Shown: positions 41,500 to 53,744, counted from the first letter of the stretch. The stretch: DNA of 64,000 nt from Pegoplata infirma (GCA_963921195.1 OY992537.1:68998040-69062039), one strand, 5' to 3'. The notes: generated from the sequence alone by a model not told the origin. Numbers and translations: made by a program.

Positions 41500-43436
41500 T
41501 CTTGACCCCCTCCGATATTGATGAAATTTGGTTAAGTTCTTACACTACGTAAAAAACTAACAAATGCAAATTTTCAGCCCTCTAAGTCAACAGGGGCCGA
41601 AAATACGGAGGGTCAAAATTTCCCCCAAAATCTCCCAGTCGCGACACTTTACACCATAAAAACTTAATATCGTTGGTTCTATTATAGCTAGAAAGCCCAT
41701 TTTTGGTTTGTTTTGAAGCTCATAATATGCTCTATAAGACCTACCATAACCAAAAAATTTTCGAAAAAAAATAAGGGTTACCTCCCTTATTATAAGGTCG
41801 TGATAAAGGGAGGAGAAAATGGGGAGGATGGTATCCCCCGATTTTTTTTTTACTTGATAATCTTATATAGAAAGTCCTAAAGAATATATTCTAAAATTTT
41901 TAAGTTGGGACAACAATGGGATCACTCAAAATCAAAATTTTTCACAATTTCCCCTAAAATCTCCAAATCACCACACTCTTGAACCTTAAAAATTTAATAT
42001 CATATGTGCTACTGTAGCTACAGAGTCCATTTTTGTTTGTTTTAAAGCTTATAGTACGCTCTACAATACCTACCTTAACCAAAAAATTTTAGAAAAAAAG
42101 GAAGGGTGCTCCACTTATTTAAAGGTCTTGGCAAAGGGTGGAGGAAATGGGGGGAAAGTATCCCCCCATTTTTTTTTTAATTTTTATTCTCAAAGTGCAT
42201 GTCCTAATGAACATATCCTAAAATTTTTATGTTGGGACAACAATCAGATCGACCAAAATCAAAATTTTTCACAATTTCCCACAAAATCTCCAAATCGCGA
42301 CACTCTTGCCCATTACAAATTTAATATCGTGGACTGTATTGTAGCTACAGAGTCCATTTTTGGTTTGTTTTAAAGCTCTTAATATGCCCTACATTATTAC
42401 TATTACAAAAAAAAAAAAATACAAAAAAATTAGGGGTGCCTTTTGTATTATAAGATCGCGGCAAGGGGTGGGGGAAATCGGGGGATAGTATCCCCCAATT
42501 TTTTTCTACCTTGTTTTTTTTTAAAGAGTAAGTTCTAGAGAGCATATCCTGAAATTTTTATCTTGGGACTCCAATGGGAGGCGCAAGAATGTCGCGATTT
42601 GATGATTTTGGGGGAAAATGTTGAAAAATTTTGATTTGGGTCGATCCCATTGTTGTCCCAACATAAAAATTGTTGACTATGTTCATTAGGACTTGCACTT
42701 TGAGAATCCCAAGTAAAAAAAAAATCGGGGGATACTTTCCCCCATTTCCTCCACCCTTTGCCACGACCTTCAAATAAGGGGGGCACCAATTCCTTTTTTT
42801 GGAAAATTTTTTGGTTTTGGTATGTCTTGTAGAGCGTATTATAAGCTTTAAAACAAAAAAAAAAAATGGCTCTGTAGCTACAAAAGCACTTATGATATTA
42901 ATTTTTTAAGTTTAAAGAGTGTTGCGATTTGGAGATTTTGGGGAAAATTGTGAAAAATTTTGATTTTGAGCGATCCCATCGTTGTCCCAACTTAAAAATT
43001 TTAGAATATATTCTTTAGGACTTTCTCTATAAGATTGTCAAGTAAAAAAAAAATCGGGGGATACCATCCTCCCCATTTTCTCCTCCGTATATCTCGACCT
43101 TAAAATAAGGGAGGTAACCCTTATTTTTTTTCGAAAATTTTTTGGTTATGGAGGTCTTGTAGAGCATATTATGAGCTTCAAAACAAACCAAAAATGGGCT
43201 TTCTAGCTATAATAGAACCAACGATATTAAGTTTTTACGGTGCAAAGTGTCGCGACTGGGAGATTTTGGGGGAAATTTTGACCCTCCGTGTTTTCGCCCA
43301 CTGTTTACTTAGAGGGCTAAAAATAAGTGTGCATTAGTTTATCACTTAGTGTTACAACTAAACCAAATTTCATCAAAATCGGAGGGGGTCACGAAAATTT
43401 TTAGCTATTTTTGATTGATTTCACTAAGACTGACCC
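41500..43436. repeat. ~1.9 kb palindrome of ~330-bp units
   Basis: Left half: about three degenerate units, each with 'cacaatttcccctaaaatctcc', 'ttaatatcgt...tagctacagag' and 'gtatcccccgatttttttt'. Right half: the same units inverted, centred near 42510-42540. Outer edges match ('gaccccctccgat...aaatttggtta' against its inverse at 43360-43395). Open frames here are mirror translations. Confidence 0.88.
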
Positions 43437-43439
43437 AAT

Positions 43440-43605
43440 GATGAAAAAGAAAATATTAATGAAAAAAAATATTGATGAAAAAAAATATTGATGAAAAAAA
43501 TATTGATGAAAAAAAAAATATTGATGAAAAAAAAATATTGATAAAAAAAAATATTGATAAAAAAAAAAGTATTGAAAAAAAAAATATTAATGAAAAAAAA
43601 AATGT
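43440..43605. repeat. ~15-bp satellite, right array
   Basis: The same GATGAAAAAAAATATT unit and the same orientation as the left array, although the palindrome between them is inverted. Confidence 0.9.
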
Positions 43606-43788
43606 ATTAAAAACAAAGTACCTTTTATGGTCACTTGTGTGCTGGGACAGCATCACAGTTTAGTACTCTCCCAGCGTCCAAAATGATAACCACGGTAAAC
43701 GGTATGCCGTTGCTATTTTAAAGTGCTTTGAAAGCGCTTTAAAAACAAAAAATATGGTACTATTATAATAGCACTTTTAAAACAAACA

Positions 43789-44407
43789 AGTGAAAAAGTT
43801 AAATTCGGCCTTGCCGAATGTAGTGATACCCTCCACAATTTCAAAAAGATTATTGCAAAAAACTTTATTTAAAAGGAAATTATTTTTGAAAAAAAAAAAA
43901 TTGAAAAAAAATTTCCGCGAAAAAAAATTTTGGTAAAAAAAAAAATCCGTGATTTTTTTCTTTTTTTGTCAAAAAATATGTTCGTACTTGTTTAAATACC
44001 ATTTGGTGTTCAATTATGTTCACATATGTCAACCAGAAGCCGAATTAAAGCATTTTGTATTTTTAGGTTATGTTGAATGTACTGAAATTTTTGAGTTGTG
44101 CTTACATTTTCGTTCATAACTTTTGAACCGCTGAACCGATATCGCTCAAATGCAATACCAAACTTCTCGGGAGAACTTCCAATATATATGTTAAGTTTCA
44201 GTCATCTCTGTGCAATATTTTGTCCGTGATAGCATTTTTCACAGACAGACAGACGGACGGACAGACGGACATCGCTAGAATGTCTTAAAATCGATCGGGC
44301 ATCATGAATATATATACTTTATGGGGTCCCAGACCGATATTTCGGTGAGTTACAAACGGAATGACAAACTTATATATACCCTCTATCACTAAGTGGAGGG
44401 TATAAAA
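43789..44407 (-). mobile_element. DINE-type element, family B-prime, copy 4
   Basis: It begins ACAAACAAGTGAAAAAGTTA with the hairpin ATTCGGCC-TT-GCCGAAT and ends AGTGGAGGGTATAAAAA. A GGAC/AGAC array lies at 44240-44270. The middle is a variant ('gttgaatgtactgaaatttttg') also found at 11282-11390. Confidence 0.8.
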
Positions 44408-45164
44408 ATGGGACGTATCTAAATTGTATACATAAGTCCATAAGACACAACTTTTTTTGGTGTTTATTTTAATAAAGAAATTTATTAAATTAGGATAAAA
44501 AAATTTATTGACGCATTTATTAGGATTAAAAAGTTTTACAAACAAACTTTGAACAATTTTCTAAGTTCCGGAAAAAATTTGTTTGCAGTTTTCTTTGCAT
44601 TTTGGAATAAAAAATTTAATAAAAATGCTTTTATCAAAAAATTTGGAAAAGTCCCGAAAAAAGTGGTGTATTGAACCGAAACGGGTATGTATCCAGAGTT
44701 TAAGGGTGATGTATCCGGAGTTTAAGACACTTCCTCACAAAAGAAACAGGTGTTTTTACATAAAAGGTGTCAAGTTTGTAATATGTAGGTCATTGTGTAT
44801 AAGTGTATCCTGCAAGGAAATAAAAAAATTCCAATTGTTATGAAAATTAATAAATTTTAATAAAATATTTATACTTTGAACGGATTTAAATAGAAAAACA
44901 TTGGCAAAGCGCTTGGAAAGCACTTTTCCAAATTCATACTACCTTCTACACAAAAAATAAAGTGCTTTGTCGAGACTTTTTCTTTGGAACGGTTGGCAGT
45001 TTCTGCCGGGGTAGACACCAGCCTAAAAACATTATCATGCTAAAAACTTATCCCGTGATCGAAGATAATAGAGTTAAACCAAATTTTCCCATTTTTACCA
45101 AGTGCCGAACGAAATTCAAAAATTTTCTAAATCCCAGACACTTTTTTTTTTATTTTTGTAGTAT
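44408..45164. other. Unassigned sequence
   Basis: Contains an 86-codon plus-strand frame (44583-44843) with mixed composition but no supporting signals, and a short direct repeat GTATCCAGAGTTTAAGG / GTATCCGGAGTTTAAG (about 44690 and 44710). No call. Confidence 0.35.
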
Positions 45165-45727
45165 CACTCAGAAAATTATGTAAGTTACTACATGTTAGTT
45201 ATTTGTATATTTTACAGTAGTTAGTTGTTTTCAACTACAAAGTCAGTTGTTTTTGTATGAAAAATATCAAACAACTATTTCTGTTAGTTATTTTAAGTCG
45301 TTTTTTTGAACAACTAACAAAAAAGTACTGTGATGTAGTAACAGTTATTTAAAGTAGTTAATTTTATTTATTTTATCTAAAGTTAAAGTTTTTTTCCAAA
45401 AAAAAAAAAAAAATCGTTATTTTTATTTTTCACAACTTTTTTTTTAAAAAAAAACTTGGAAAAAATTTGGTCTTCAATTTTTTTTTCTGCAAAATGTTTT
45501 GAAAAAAAAAATTATATATTGATTTTTTTTATTTTTACTACATTTTAGTTGTTTTGACTACAAATGTAAGTAGTTTTTACTACATAAGTCAGTTGTTTTT
45601 TGTCAGTTAAAATAACTAATATTGTTAGTTGATTTAACTGAAAAAGTAGTTGACCCCAAAACAACTTACAAAGTAGTTATTTTAACTGACATTTTCAGTT
45701 GATTTTACTAACATAATTTTTTAAGTG
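45165..45727 (-). mobile_element. Family G MITE, copy 1
   Basis: Starts CACTCAGAAAATTATGTAAG and ends TAACATAATTTTTTAAGTG, opposite in orientation to copies 2 and 3. The body has ACAACTGAC / TTAGTTATTTTAACT words. The right flank is TA, the left AT. Confidence 0.8.
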
Positions 45728-45914
45728 TAAAAAATTTCACCAAAAATAATTTTAATTTTTTTCTTTTTTAAGTTGGTTCTTGTCAAAAATGTGTAAATGT
45801 TGAGATTTTCCCGAAAGGGCTTAATTTTTCATTAGGTGGCAACCCTTTTTTAAACCACCGGGATTGCCAATAAAAAATAGCAGGTTAAACTTAGTTTTCG
45901 GTACTTATTAACAT

Positions 45915-46440
45915 ATGGGGCATTCCATGTGAAATCGGACACTTTGAAATTTTTTTTTTTAGATTTTCCCAATTTGTTTACAGTTTTTAGTACCCTTCAA
46001 AAACTCCTTCGTGGTAAATTTTCAGATTTTTTTGATGAGCCGTTCAAAAGATATCGAATTTTTAAAAATTGGTAGTTTCTTCCCTTACTCAAACTTCTTT
46101 TACTCATAACTTCTTCAATAATGGTCCAAATTTCAATTTATTTTTTTTCAAAATTTTTGTTTTTTACGTACTTTTTAAAAAAAAATCCCAAAAAATTCTT
46201 AAAAGCGCTCTAGTTAGTATGCGATTTTTAAGTTTTAAAATTTAAATCTCATTTTTGAAAATGTTTGTACTCTTCGATTTTTTCGAAATTTTTTTGTGTA
46301 AAACCTCTATCGATTCTACAAATTTTTTGCCCAGGAGGATCGTGGGATAACGATTATTACTATTTTTTAAAATTTTTTGAAAAAATTTTGTTGTAATTTT
46401 CCAATCTTAAAATCATTTCTACTGCTCCAATGCACATTGG
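45915..46440 (+). mobile_element. Foldback family S, single arm
   Basis: From GGGGCATTCCATGTGAAATC through 'ggatcgtgggataacg' to 'ttctactgctccaatg', collinear with 491-900 and 3184-3560, but without a nearby right arm. Confidence 0.75.
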
Positions 46441-47010
46441 TATATTGGCAAGCCATATTTTTTGGCCAAAACTAAAATAATCACTTATACACATAAATTG
46501 AAATAAAATACACTATTAACAACAAAAAACATAAATTTTATAAAGTTTTGAAAAATTTTAATCTATTTTTTAACCCATCTAGAGCCGAGGGAACAAATTA
46601 TTCTCTTCATGTTTCTAATTTTTTTTACTATAACACTGTGCAGCACGCTTTTTACCTTAGATGGGACCTACAAAATTTAAGTACACCAAAAAGGGTTTTA
46701 AAAACTTAAATCGAGTTCATTTTTTATAGCCCACTGAAGTTTTCCAATTATTTTCAAAGGCGTTTTAAATAAGCAAAAAAAAAAGTATTAAATCGAAATC
46801 TGAGGTAAGTAATGTTACAAGATGTCTGCAGTAAAACTTGATGGCGATTCTTTTCTTAGAACATATTAACCCTCTATCTCTCATTTTTAGGAATCATATT
46901 GCTTCTTTTTTAAATATTCTCATAAAACACCACTAAAACGTGTTAAAATGATATACAAAAATTTTCTGCATCAAATTTCACTAGAGGTTGTTAAATACCA
47001 AAAGTTCCTA
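46441..47010. other. Family M repeat segment
   Basis: 'AACCCTCTATCTCTCATTTT' and 'ttgatggcgattcttttc' recur at 47685-47800 and, inverted, at 49195-49290. The first 350 bp are unassigned. Confidence 0.45.
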
Positions 47011-47563
47011 CACTTAAAAAATTATGTTAGTAAAATCAACTGAAAATGTCAGTTAAAATAACTACTTTGTAAGTTGTTTTGGGGTCAACTACTTTTTCAG
47101 TTAAATCAACTAACAATGTTAGTTATTTTAACTGACAAAAAAACAACTGACTTATGTAGTAAAAATTACTAACATTTGTAGTCAAAACAACTAATATGTA
47201 GTAAAAATAAACAATGTATAATTTTTTTTCAAAAAATTTTTCAGAAAAAAAAAAAATGAAGACCAAATTTTTTCCAAGTTTTTTTTTTTAAAAAAAAAGT
47301 AAAAAAAACGATTTTTTTTTTTTTGGAAAAAACTTTGAAAATTTTTGAGAAATAAAAAAAATAAAATTAACTACTTTAAATAACTGTTACTACATTACAG
47401 TACTTTTTTGTTAGTTATTAAAAAAAACGACTTAAAATAACTAACAGAAATAGTTGCTTGATATTTTTCATACAAAAATAACTGACTTTGTAGTTGAAAA
47501 CAACTAACTACTGTAAAATATACAAACAACTTACATGTAGTAACTTACATAATTTTCTGAGTG
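47011..47563 (+). mobile_element. Family G MITE, copy 2 (553 bp)
   Basis: Ends CACTTAAAAAATTATGTTAG and CTTACATAATTTTCTGAGTG, flanked by TA on both sides (47009-47010 and 47564-47565). The body alternates AGTTGTTTTNACT and TTAGTTATTTTAACTGAC words. Confidence 0.85.
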
Positions 47564-47854
47564 TACGAAAAATGCAAAATGCTTAAATAAGTAAAATTGT
47601 AAATTGTTAAATTGTTTTTCACCAAAGTCGTGTGAAGAAAAAATATATAAATCTGCTTCTAAGCTAAATAATGTTAACAGATGTCTTCAGTAAATTTGAT
47701 GGCGGTTCTGTTCTTGTAACATATTACCCCCTATCTTCCATTTTTAGTGGTTATGTTGGACCTTTTTCGCAAATATTCTCATAGAACACCACTAAAACGT
47801 GCGTTTAAAGGGTTAAAATGCTCTACAAACATTTTATGAATTAAATTTCACTAT

Positions 47855-48436
47855 CACTCAAAAAATTATGTTAGTAAAATCAACTGAAAATGTCAGTTAA
47901 AATAATTACTTTGTAAGTTGTTTTGGGGTCAACTACTTTTTCAGTTAAATCAACTACCAATGTTAGTTATTTTAACTGACAAAAAACAACTGACTTATGT
48001 AGTTAAAACTACTTACACTTGTAGTCAAAACAACTAAAATGTAGTAAAAATAAAATAATCAATAAATAATTTTTTTTTTTTCAAAAAATTTTTCAGAAAA
48101 AAAATTTGAAGACCAAATTTTTTCAAAGTTTTTTTTTTCTTTTTTTTTAAAAAAGTTGTGAAAAATAAAAGAAAACGAAAATTTATTTTTATTTTTTGGA
48201 AAAAAAAATGAAAATTTTTCAGAGATAAAAAAAATAAAATTAACTACTTTAAATAACTGTTACTACATCGCAGTACTTTTTTGTTAGTTATTCAAAAAAA
48301 GTACTTAAAATAACTAACAGAAATAGTTGTTTGATATTTTTCATACAAAAACAACTGACTTTGTAGTTGAAAACAACTAACTACTGTAAAATATACAAAC
48401 AACTAACATGTAGTAACTTACATAATTTTCTGAGTG
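47855..48436 (+). mobile_element. Family G MITE, copy 3 (582 bp)
   Basis: Ends CACTCAAAAAATTATGTTAG and CTTACATAATTTTCTGAGTG, flanked by AT on both sides (47853-47854 and 48437-48438), an unusual target. Collinear with copy 2. Confidence 0.85.
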
Positions 48437-49260
48437 ATGGGTTGTCAAAGGCTAAATATCGAACAAAAAGTTCAGAATGCTTAAAAAAGTAAAATTGTAA
48501 AGTATTATAGTGAAACACAATTTAACAAAATATGATAATTTCAAAATTAAATTTTTGAAACATTTTGGTTATATCGCACTAACTTTTGGCCGTTGACAAA
48601 GTGAAATTATATAGTGAAATTTTATGCAAAACATATTTTTTAGAACATTTTAACTCTTTAAACGCACGCCTTACAAGGGAAGTCTCCCTAGTGTCACCCG
48701 CGGATCTTTATGGAATTGGTTTTATTTTGTAGATCAGAAAAAATAAAGGGACACGTATTTTTTTTTTAGCGGCCCAAATTCATATTTAGGTGGTAAAAAG
48801 GAGGGGGGAAGACAAGGCCATTTTTCAGTTTTTTTCATTTATCTCCTATATTATGCAAAGAAACCTAAAATACCAAAATTTTAGGACATTTTTGTTAATA
48901 AGTCGAAAAATATTAATTTCTTTGGCCCGTTGTTAGCACCACGAGATAGGTATTTTTAATAGCTTTAATTTGATACCACACATACCTATATTAATTTTGT
49001 TTAAATAGGCGTAAATCGTAAAAAACTGAAAAAGGTCAATTTCCCCCCATACAAATCGACACCCCCTAAAAATGAGTTTGGGCCGCTAAAAAAAAAATAC
49101 GGGTCAAATTAATTTTCGTTCTTAACAACATATCCGAATTTCATGAAGATCGGAGGGTGACACCAGGGAGACTTCCCTTGTTCGTGGTGTTCTTTGAGGA
49201 TATTTGAAGAAAGGGCCAAAATGACCCCTATAAATGGGAGATAGAGGGTTAATGTGTTTT
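48437..49260. repeat. Foldback with GGGAAGTCTCCC arms
   Basis: CAAGGGAAGTCTCCCTAGTG near 48676 and its inverse CAGGGAGACTTCCCTTG near 49160; inner arms 'cccaaattcatatttaggtgg' against 'ttgggccgctaaaaaaaaa'. Related to family M. Confidence 0.7.
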
Positions 49261-49930
49261 CCGAAAAGAACCGCCATTAAATTTTACTGAAGAAATCTTT
49301 TTGTTTCTTCGATTTTCGCCAAGCAACACGTTGGGTTTGTTCTTGTTTTTTATTTCCACTCTGCCAAACTGTGAGTAAATTACAGTTTTTGGAGCAAAAG
49401 TTTCCTGAAACAAAAATTGATTTCTTGAAAACAAGCAACAACTAGCAAAAAGTTATTGATGATTTGTAAGCACCAAATATCACTTTAATTTTTTGTCTTT
49501 TTGGATCGTTGAAATTGCTTGAAATTTTATAAGTTTTATACTATATTTCCTTTTATAAAAAGCAAAAATCACTGATTTTGAAGTTATGAAAGTTTTCCTG
49601 TAATTTCCTTTTTCCATAATTTTTATTGAATATTTCAATATTGAAAATTCAAATACTTACTATCGTCATTAATTTTCATAATTAATAGATTAAAAAAGTT
49701 TTTTTTATTTTCGTCTAGCCAGTGTCCTAAGAAATCAAAAAATTTCACCACGTGTTTCAGTTTACCACTGCACTTACAGCATTGAACTTTCTCACTTCAT
49801 AGAATAACAGTTAATTAAAGTTTGCAAAAACAAATTATTTTTTTTGTTTATCTAAAGTGTTTGCTACAGTATTCCAACAACAAATATAGAAAAAAAAGTT
49901 TTGAGTTTTGGCCAAAAAAATGGGTCTGGG
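49261..49930. other. Unassigned AT-rich sequence
   Basis: A donor-like ATAGTAAGTATT on the minus strand at about 49657-49668 follows a short ATG-initiated stretch, but nothing confirms a gene. Otherwise no features seen. Confidence 0.35.
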
Positions 49931-49934
49931 AGAC

Positions 49935-50665
49935 CATTGTGCAATGGTGCGTTATAGAGGGGTCATTTATAAGACCGACCCCCATTAATTTTTTCGTCTT
50001 AACATTTCATTGGAACAAACTAATACCCTATCTCCAATTTCTAAGGGGGCTCCCACACAAAACGACATTTTATAAAATTTGCTCCAACCGCTCTAACTGC
50101 CCTAATAGTGCCCTTAGAGCAACAAAATGTATGACCAACCCACAATATTTCTTTAGTCCAAACATTTTCTCTGAACACACCTACCCTCAATCTCTAAATG
50201 TTAAGGCGGTCCCCATACAATTTTTTTTATTTTTTGTAAATTTGTTTAATTTAATCAGCTTCTACCGGTCCAATGGTGCGTCCGAGAGGGGTCATTAGTG
50301 AGACCTACACCCATTTATTTTTACCCTACAATATTTTTTTAAAACATACCTACGCCCTATCTCCACTCCTTAAGTAGGCTCCCATACAAAATTACATTTT
50401 TATAAAATTTGCTCCAACTGTTATTTGTATGGGAGCCTACTTAGGGAGGTGAGACAGGGCGTAGGTATGTTTTAAAAAAATGTTGTAGGGTAAAAATAAA
50501 TGGGGGTCGGTCTCACTAATGACCCCTCTTGGACGCACCATTGGACCGGTAGAAGCTGATTAAATAAAACAAATTTACAAAAAATAAAAACTGTAAACAA
50601 ATTGGGAAAATCTAAAAAAAAAAAAAAATTCAAAATGTCCGATTTGACATGAAATGCCCTATATA
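49935..50665. mobile_element. Foldback family S, partial copy
   Basis: Inverted arrangement of 'gaccgacccccattaat' and 'cctacgccctatctccactcc' units; the right end resembles CATGAAATGCCCTATATA. The 158-residue frame at 49822-50298 is repeat read-through. Confidence 0.7.
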
Positions 50666-50699
50666 CAAATTGTATAGCAATCGGAGTGTAAGCCTATCT

Positions 50700-51461
50700 T
50701 GTCAGGGGATGACCCTACTAAATCAGTGCATTGTGTTGATATCAGGAAAATAAGTTGTGAGGAGAAGGAAAGAGGGAGTATTGTTTGTGGATATTTGGCT
50801 TGAATTTATCTACATTGAAAGAAGCTGGAAAGACCTCCGCTGGAGGATTATTCCACATACAGCTAGTGCGACTGATAAACGAACCTTCTCTGTAGTGCGA
50901 TGTGCGATCAACTGGACAATCGACAACAAATGGATGTGATCTACTAGACAACCGAGTGCTGCGAACAAAAATTTGGGCCCTAGGGATAAGTTCACTTATC
51001 TCAGCAGAACACTTTCCATGGTAATACCGATAGAACAGAGTCACACAACCCATATTCCGACAATGGTCCAGTGAGTCAATAGAGTTGGATACCCTATTAT
51101 CATTGATAAGCATCAACGCCCTCCTTTGCAAACGGTCCAAAAGCTCCAAAATAGACTTTGAAGCCCTGCCCATATATGGGAGTTGTATTCCAGCTTCGGT
51201 CGGATGTAGGTGGTATAAATAGTCAGGAGATCGGATGAGGTGAAGTACTTCTTACACCGTGGTGTACCGGTGTACCGGTTTATAAAACCGAGACACTTGA
51301 ATGCTTCTTTCTACACTTGAAACACTCTCATGCCCAGAACATCAAGAGTGTCCGATTCCTCGATACCTATACCACCCATATGTAGAGATGACGCTGATGG
51401 TTCCACATTCCTGTGGGTCAATATAAAACATTGGGTCTTGCGTGCATTAAACTTGACCCTA
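50700..51461 (-). pseudogene. Non-LTR retrotransposon reverse transcriptase, 3' fragment
   Basis: On the minus strand, 51460-51330 carries VKFNARKTQC and IEESDTLDVLGMRV. After a stop near 51311 the sequence continues with YFTSSDLLTIYTTYIRPKLE, the typical late reverse-transcriptase segment. After a frameshift, 51173-50742 contains ELLDRLQRRAL, LFYRYYHGKCS and FISRTSCMWNNPPAEVFP, the conserved C-terminus of insect Jockey-like elements, ending in a stop and a short 3' UTR. The catalytic YADD region and everything upstream are missing. Broken. Confidence 0.82.
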
Positions 51462-51798
51462 CACTCAAAAAATTTCATGCACCAAAATACGAAATAATAG
51501 TTCGTAAAATTTTTTTCGTACAATAAACGAAATTTTTGTACATATCACGAAATTTTTGTAATTTTACAAAAACTTAAAACTTCGTAAAAAACATTTCGTA
51601 GCTAAAAAAATACGAAATATTTCGTAGCTTAACGAAATATTCCGTAACTTAACAAAATATTTTTCTTAAATAAAAATCAGAAAATCAAGGTCTTTAATTG
51701 ATTTATCTGTAAGGGAGACAGATTTTACAATTAAAAAAATGTAAACGTAAAATATTTTTTTTTCGGAATGAGACCACTTTCATTTGCAGTGAATATTT
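51462..51798. mobile_element. Family H element, left end (CACTCAAAA end)
   Basis: Starts CACTCAAAAAATTTCATGC after TA and is inserted in the non-LTR fragment. The body is built from TACGAAATATTTCGTA words. The right terminus was not found; the word array continues in the duplicated block (52080-52560). Confidence 0.6.
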
Positions 51799-52079
51799 GG
51801 AAGTGGTTTCATTTCGAAAAATATTTTGTGTAACGTTTTTAAAAACAGCTCTGGCCTTATTTCTGTGAAAGCTTTTCAATTCACATGAAATTTTCCGAAT
51901 TACATGAAATCGAATTCGGTGTTCTGTTGTTCACATTTTCATTCGAAGTTTATTTGAATTTGTTGATGTACCATAACCAAATTTTACAAGAAAGGACGCA
52001 TTTGAAATTTAAGATAAAGTGGCTAATAATCTTCTGGGTACAATTACAGCTTAACTTGAGAAACTTATGGCAACTTATA

Positions 52080-52560
52080 ACTACGAAATATGTCGTAAAA
52101 TTACGAAATATTTCGTACGTTAACGAAATTTGTTTCGTAAAAAATAAACTAAATTCGGATTTACAAAAAAAAAATTTCAGGAAATATTTCGTAACGTTAC
52201 GAAATATTTTCGTACAAATAAACTAAATTCGTTTTTACAAAAAAATCACGAAATATTTCGTAATTATACAAAATATTTCGTAACTTCACGAAATATTTTC
52301 GTAAATATAAACAAAATTTGAATTTACAAAAAAAAAATCTTCGTAATATGTATAAAAATATTTTGTATTTTCACGAAATATTTCGTAGTTATACTAAATA
52401 TTTCGTAATATTACGGAATATTTTCGTATTTATTTCGTAAAAAAAAATTTCGTATTATTTACGAAGTGCTATAGGTAAATATTACGAAATATTTCGTTTC
52501 GGCAAAACCACGAAATGTTTTGTACAATGTACGAAATATTTCGTTTATTTTACCTATGAA
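52080..52560. repeat. TACGAAATATTTCGTA word array, copy 1
   Basis: About twenty CGAAATATTTCG palindromic words, separated by short AT-rich spacers. The second copy is at 55705-56140. Confidence 0.88.
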
Positions 52561-53091
52561 ATTTTTTTAAATTAACTAAAAACTGATTGTGAGAGAACTA
52601 AATAACTTAATTGCAGAAAAATTGATAATGATCCGGTCCTCTTGACATAGATTTTGATCCGACATTTTTGTTCTACCTTGCTTAGCTTTCGAGATACGGA
52701 TATTTAGGGGCGGTCTTGTTCTACAAGTCAAGGGCAACAAAAATTCTGTTAGACTTTTTTTCGTGTCGACAGTATTAACCGACATATGGACCTTTATATT
52801 TCAAACTTACCACCTAAACTATGTAAGGTAAAGAGAAACGGACAAACGGTTTAGTTAAACCATTTCAAAAAGGCTTCATTAGCGAATTTTTTAGCTCAAA
52901 ATTTTGTTCTTGTTATGTATATAAAATGTTAAGGCCGTAATAGCAAATCGCCGTATAACTAGAGTCGGTTCAAGGGCGTGTTATTGAACTAATATTAGCG
53001 CTTTATAATTATATGGACAACTCTTGCACAAAAAAAAAACAATAAAACACAATTACAAATTTTTATTTTTTATTATTTATACAGTCAAACT

Positions 53092-53565
53092 CGGTTATAA
53101 CGAACTCGGTTTAACGAATTCTCGCTTATAACGAACTAATTCTGAAGTCCCGACGTTTTGGCAACTATTTTCACACAAAATACTTCATTTATAACGAACT
53201 CGGTTATAACGAATTCTCGGCTATAACGAACTGCTTATTATGGTCCCACAAATAAAATTTCATGTGTATTTACCTTTTTATAACGAACTCCCATAAATAC
53301 TTTTCAATTTACGGCAACCATGTTTAAAAAACTAACAAATAGTTAGAAACTTTTGGTTTATATTATAATTTTGACAAAAGTTATTAATTTTTTTAATATT
53401 TTCTTCTCAAAAAGTAGGTAATTTACGACAAAAACATGAAATAAAACAAATTTTTTTAGAAATAAAACTGGGTTGATATAAAATATACCCCGCTTATAGC
53501 GAACTTCGCTTATAACGAACTATTTTTACTGGTCCCTCGGAGTTCGTTATAACCGGGTTTGACTG
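53092..53565. mobile_element. pogo/Tigger-like MITE, copy 1
   Basis: Ends CAGTCAAACTCGGTTATAAC and inverted CAGTCAAACCCGGTTATAAC, flanked by TA (53090-53091 and 53566-53567). Subterminal TTATAACGAACTC motifs are repeated about eight times. The ends match the pogo/Tigger branch of Tc1/mariner. No transposase. It begins 57 bp after the RidA stop, i.e. in its 3' UTR. Confidence 0.85.
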
Positions 53566-53622
53566 TATATCAATGTGTTAATATTACATCTTCGAGATAT
53601 TCTTTTGATCTCTTGTCGGTAG

Positions 53623-53744
53623 TCATTCTGAGGAGACAGTCTTGACATCACCAGTCATAGCAATACTTTCAATTTCAACTAAAGCATCCATGGGTAAGCG
53701 GGCGACTTGGAAACAACTGCGAGCGGGGAAATTTGTGGTAAATA
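53623..53744 (-). CDS. UK114: RidA/UK114 terminal coding exon, copy 1
   Basis: Acceptor TTTCTTTTTAG (AG at 53745-53746), then 122 bp to a TGA at 53625-53623. The peptide contains [18 protein letters not shown] and [20 protein letters not shown]. This matches the C-terminal portion of RidA/YjgF/UK114 proteins: PARS with the catalytic-site Arg, and the final strand LVEIE.IA. The family is known to hydrolyse reactive enamine/imine intermediates (2-iminopropanoate and 2-iminobutanoate) and forms trimers in cytosol or mitochondria. The upstream exons, encoding roughly two thirds of a ~135-residue protein, are not in the window to the right. The exon sequence is identical to copy 2, and only one may be used. 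Confidence 0.88.

Noticed and set aside
42128..42789. Cluster of 66-84-residue frames on both strands
   Set aside because: Mirror translations around the centre of a palindrome.
44583..44843. 86-residue plus-strand frame with mixed composition
   Set aside because: No conserved motif, splice or promoter support; the surrounding DNA is AT-rich and contains a small direct repeat.
49822..50298. 158-residue open frame
   Set aside because: It runs through foldback family S. The same sequence appears as other frames at 1500-1847, 3529-3729 and 3903-4115.
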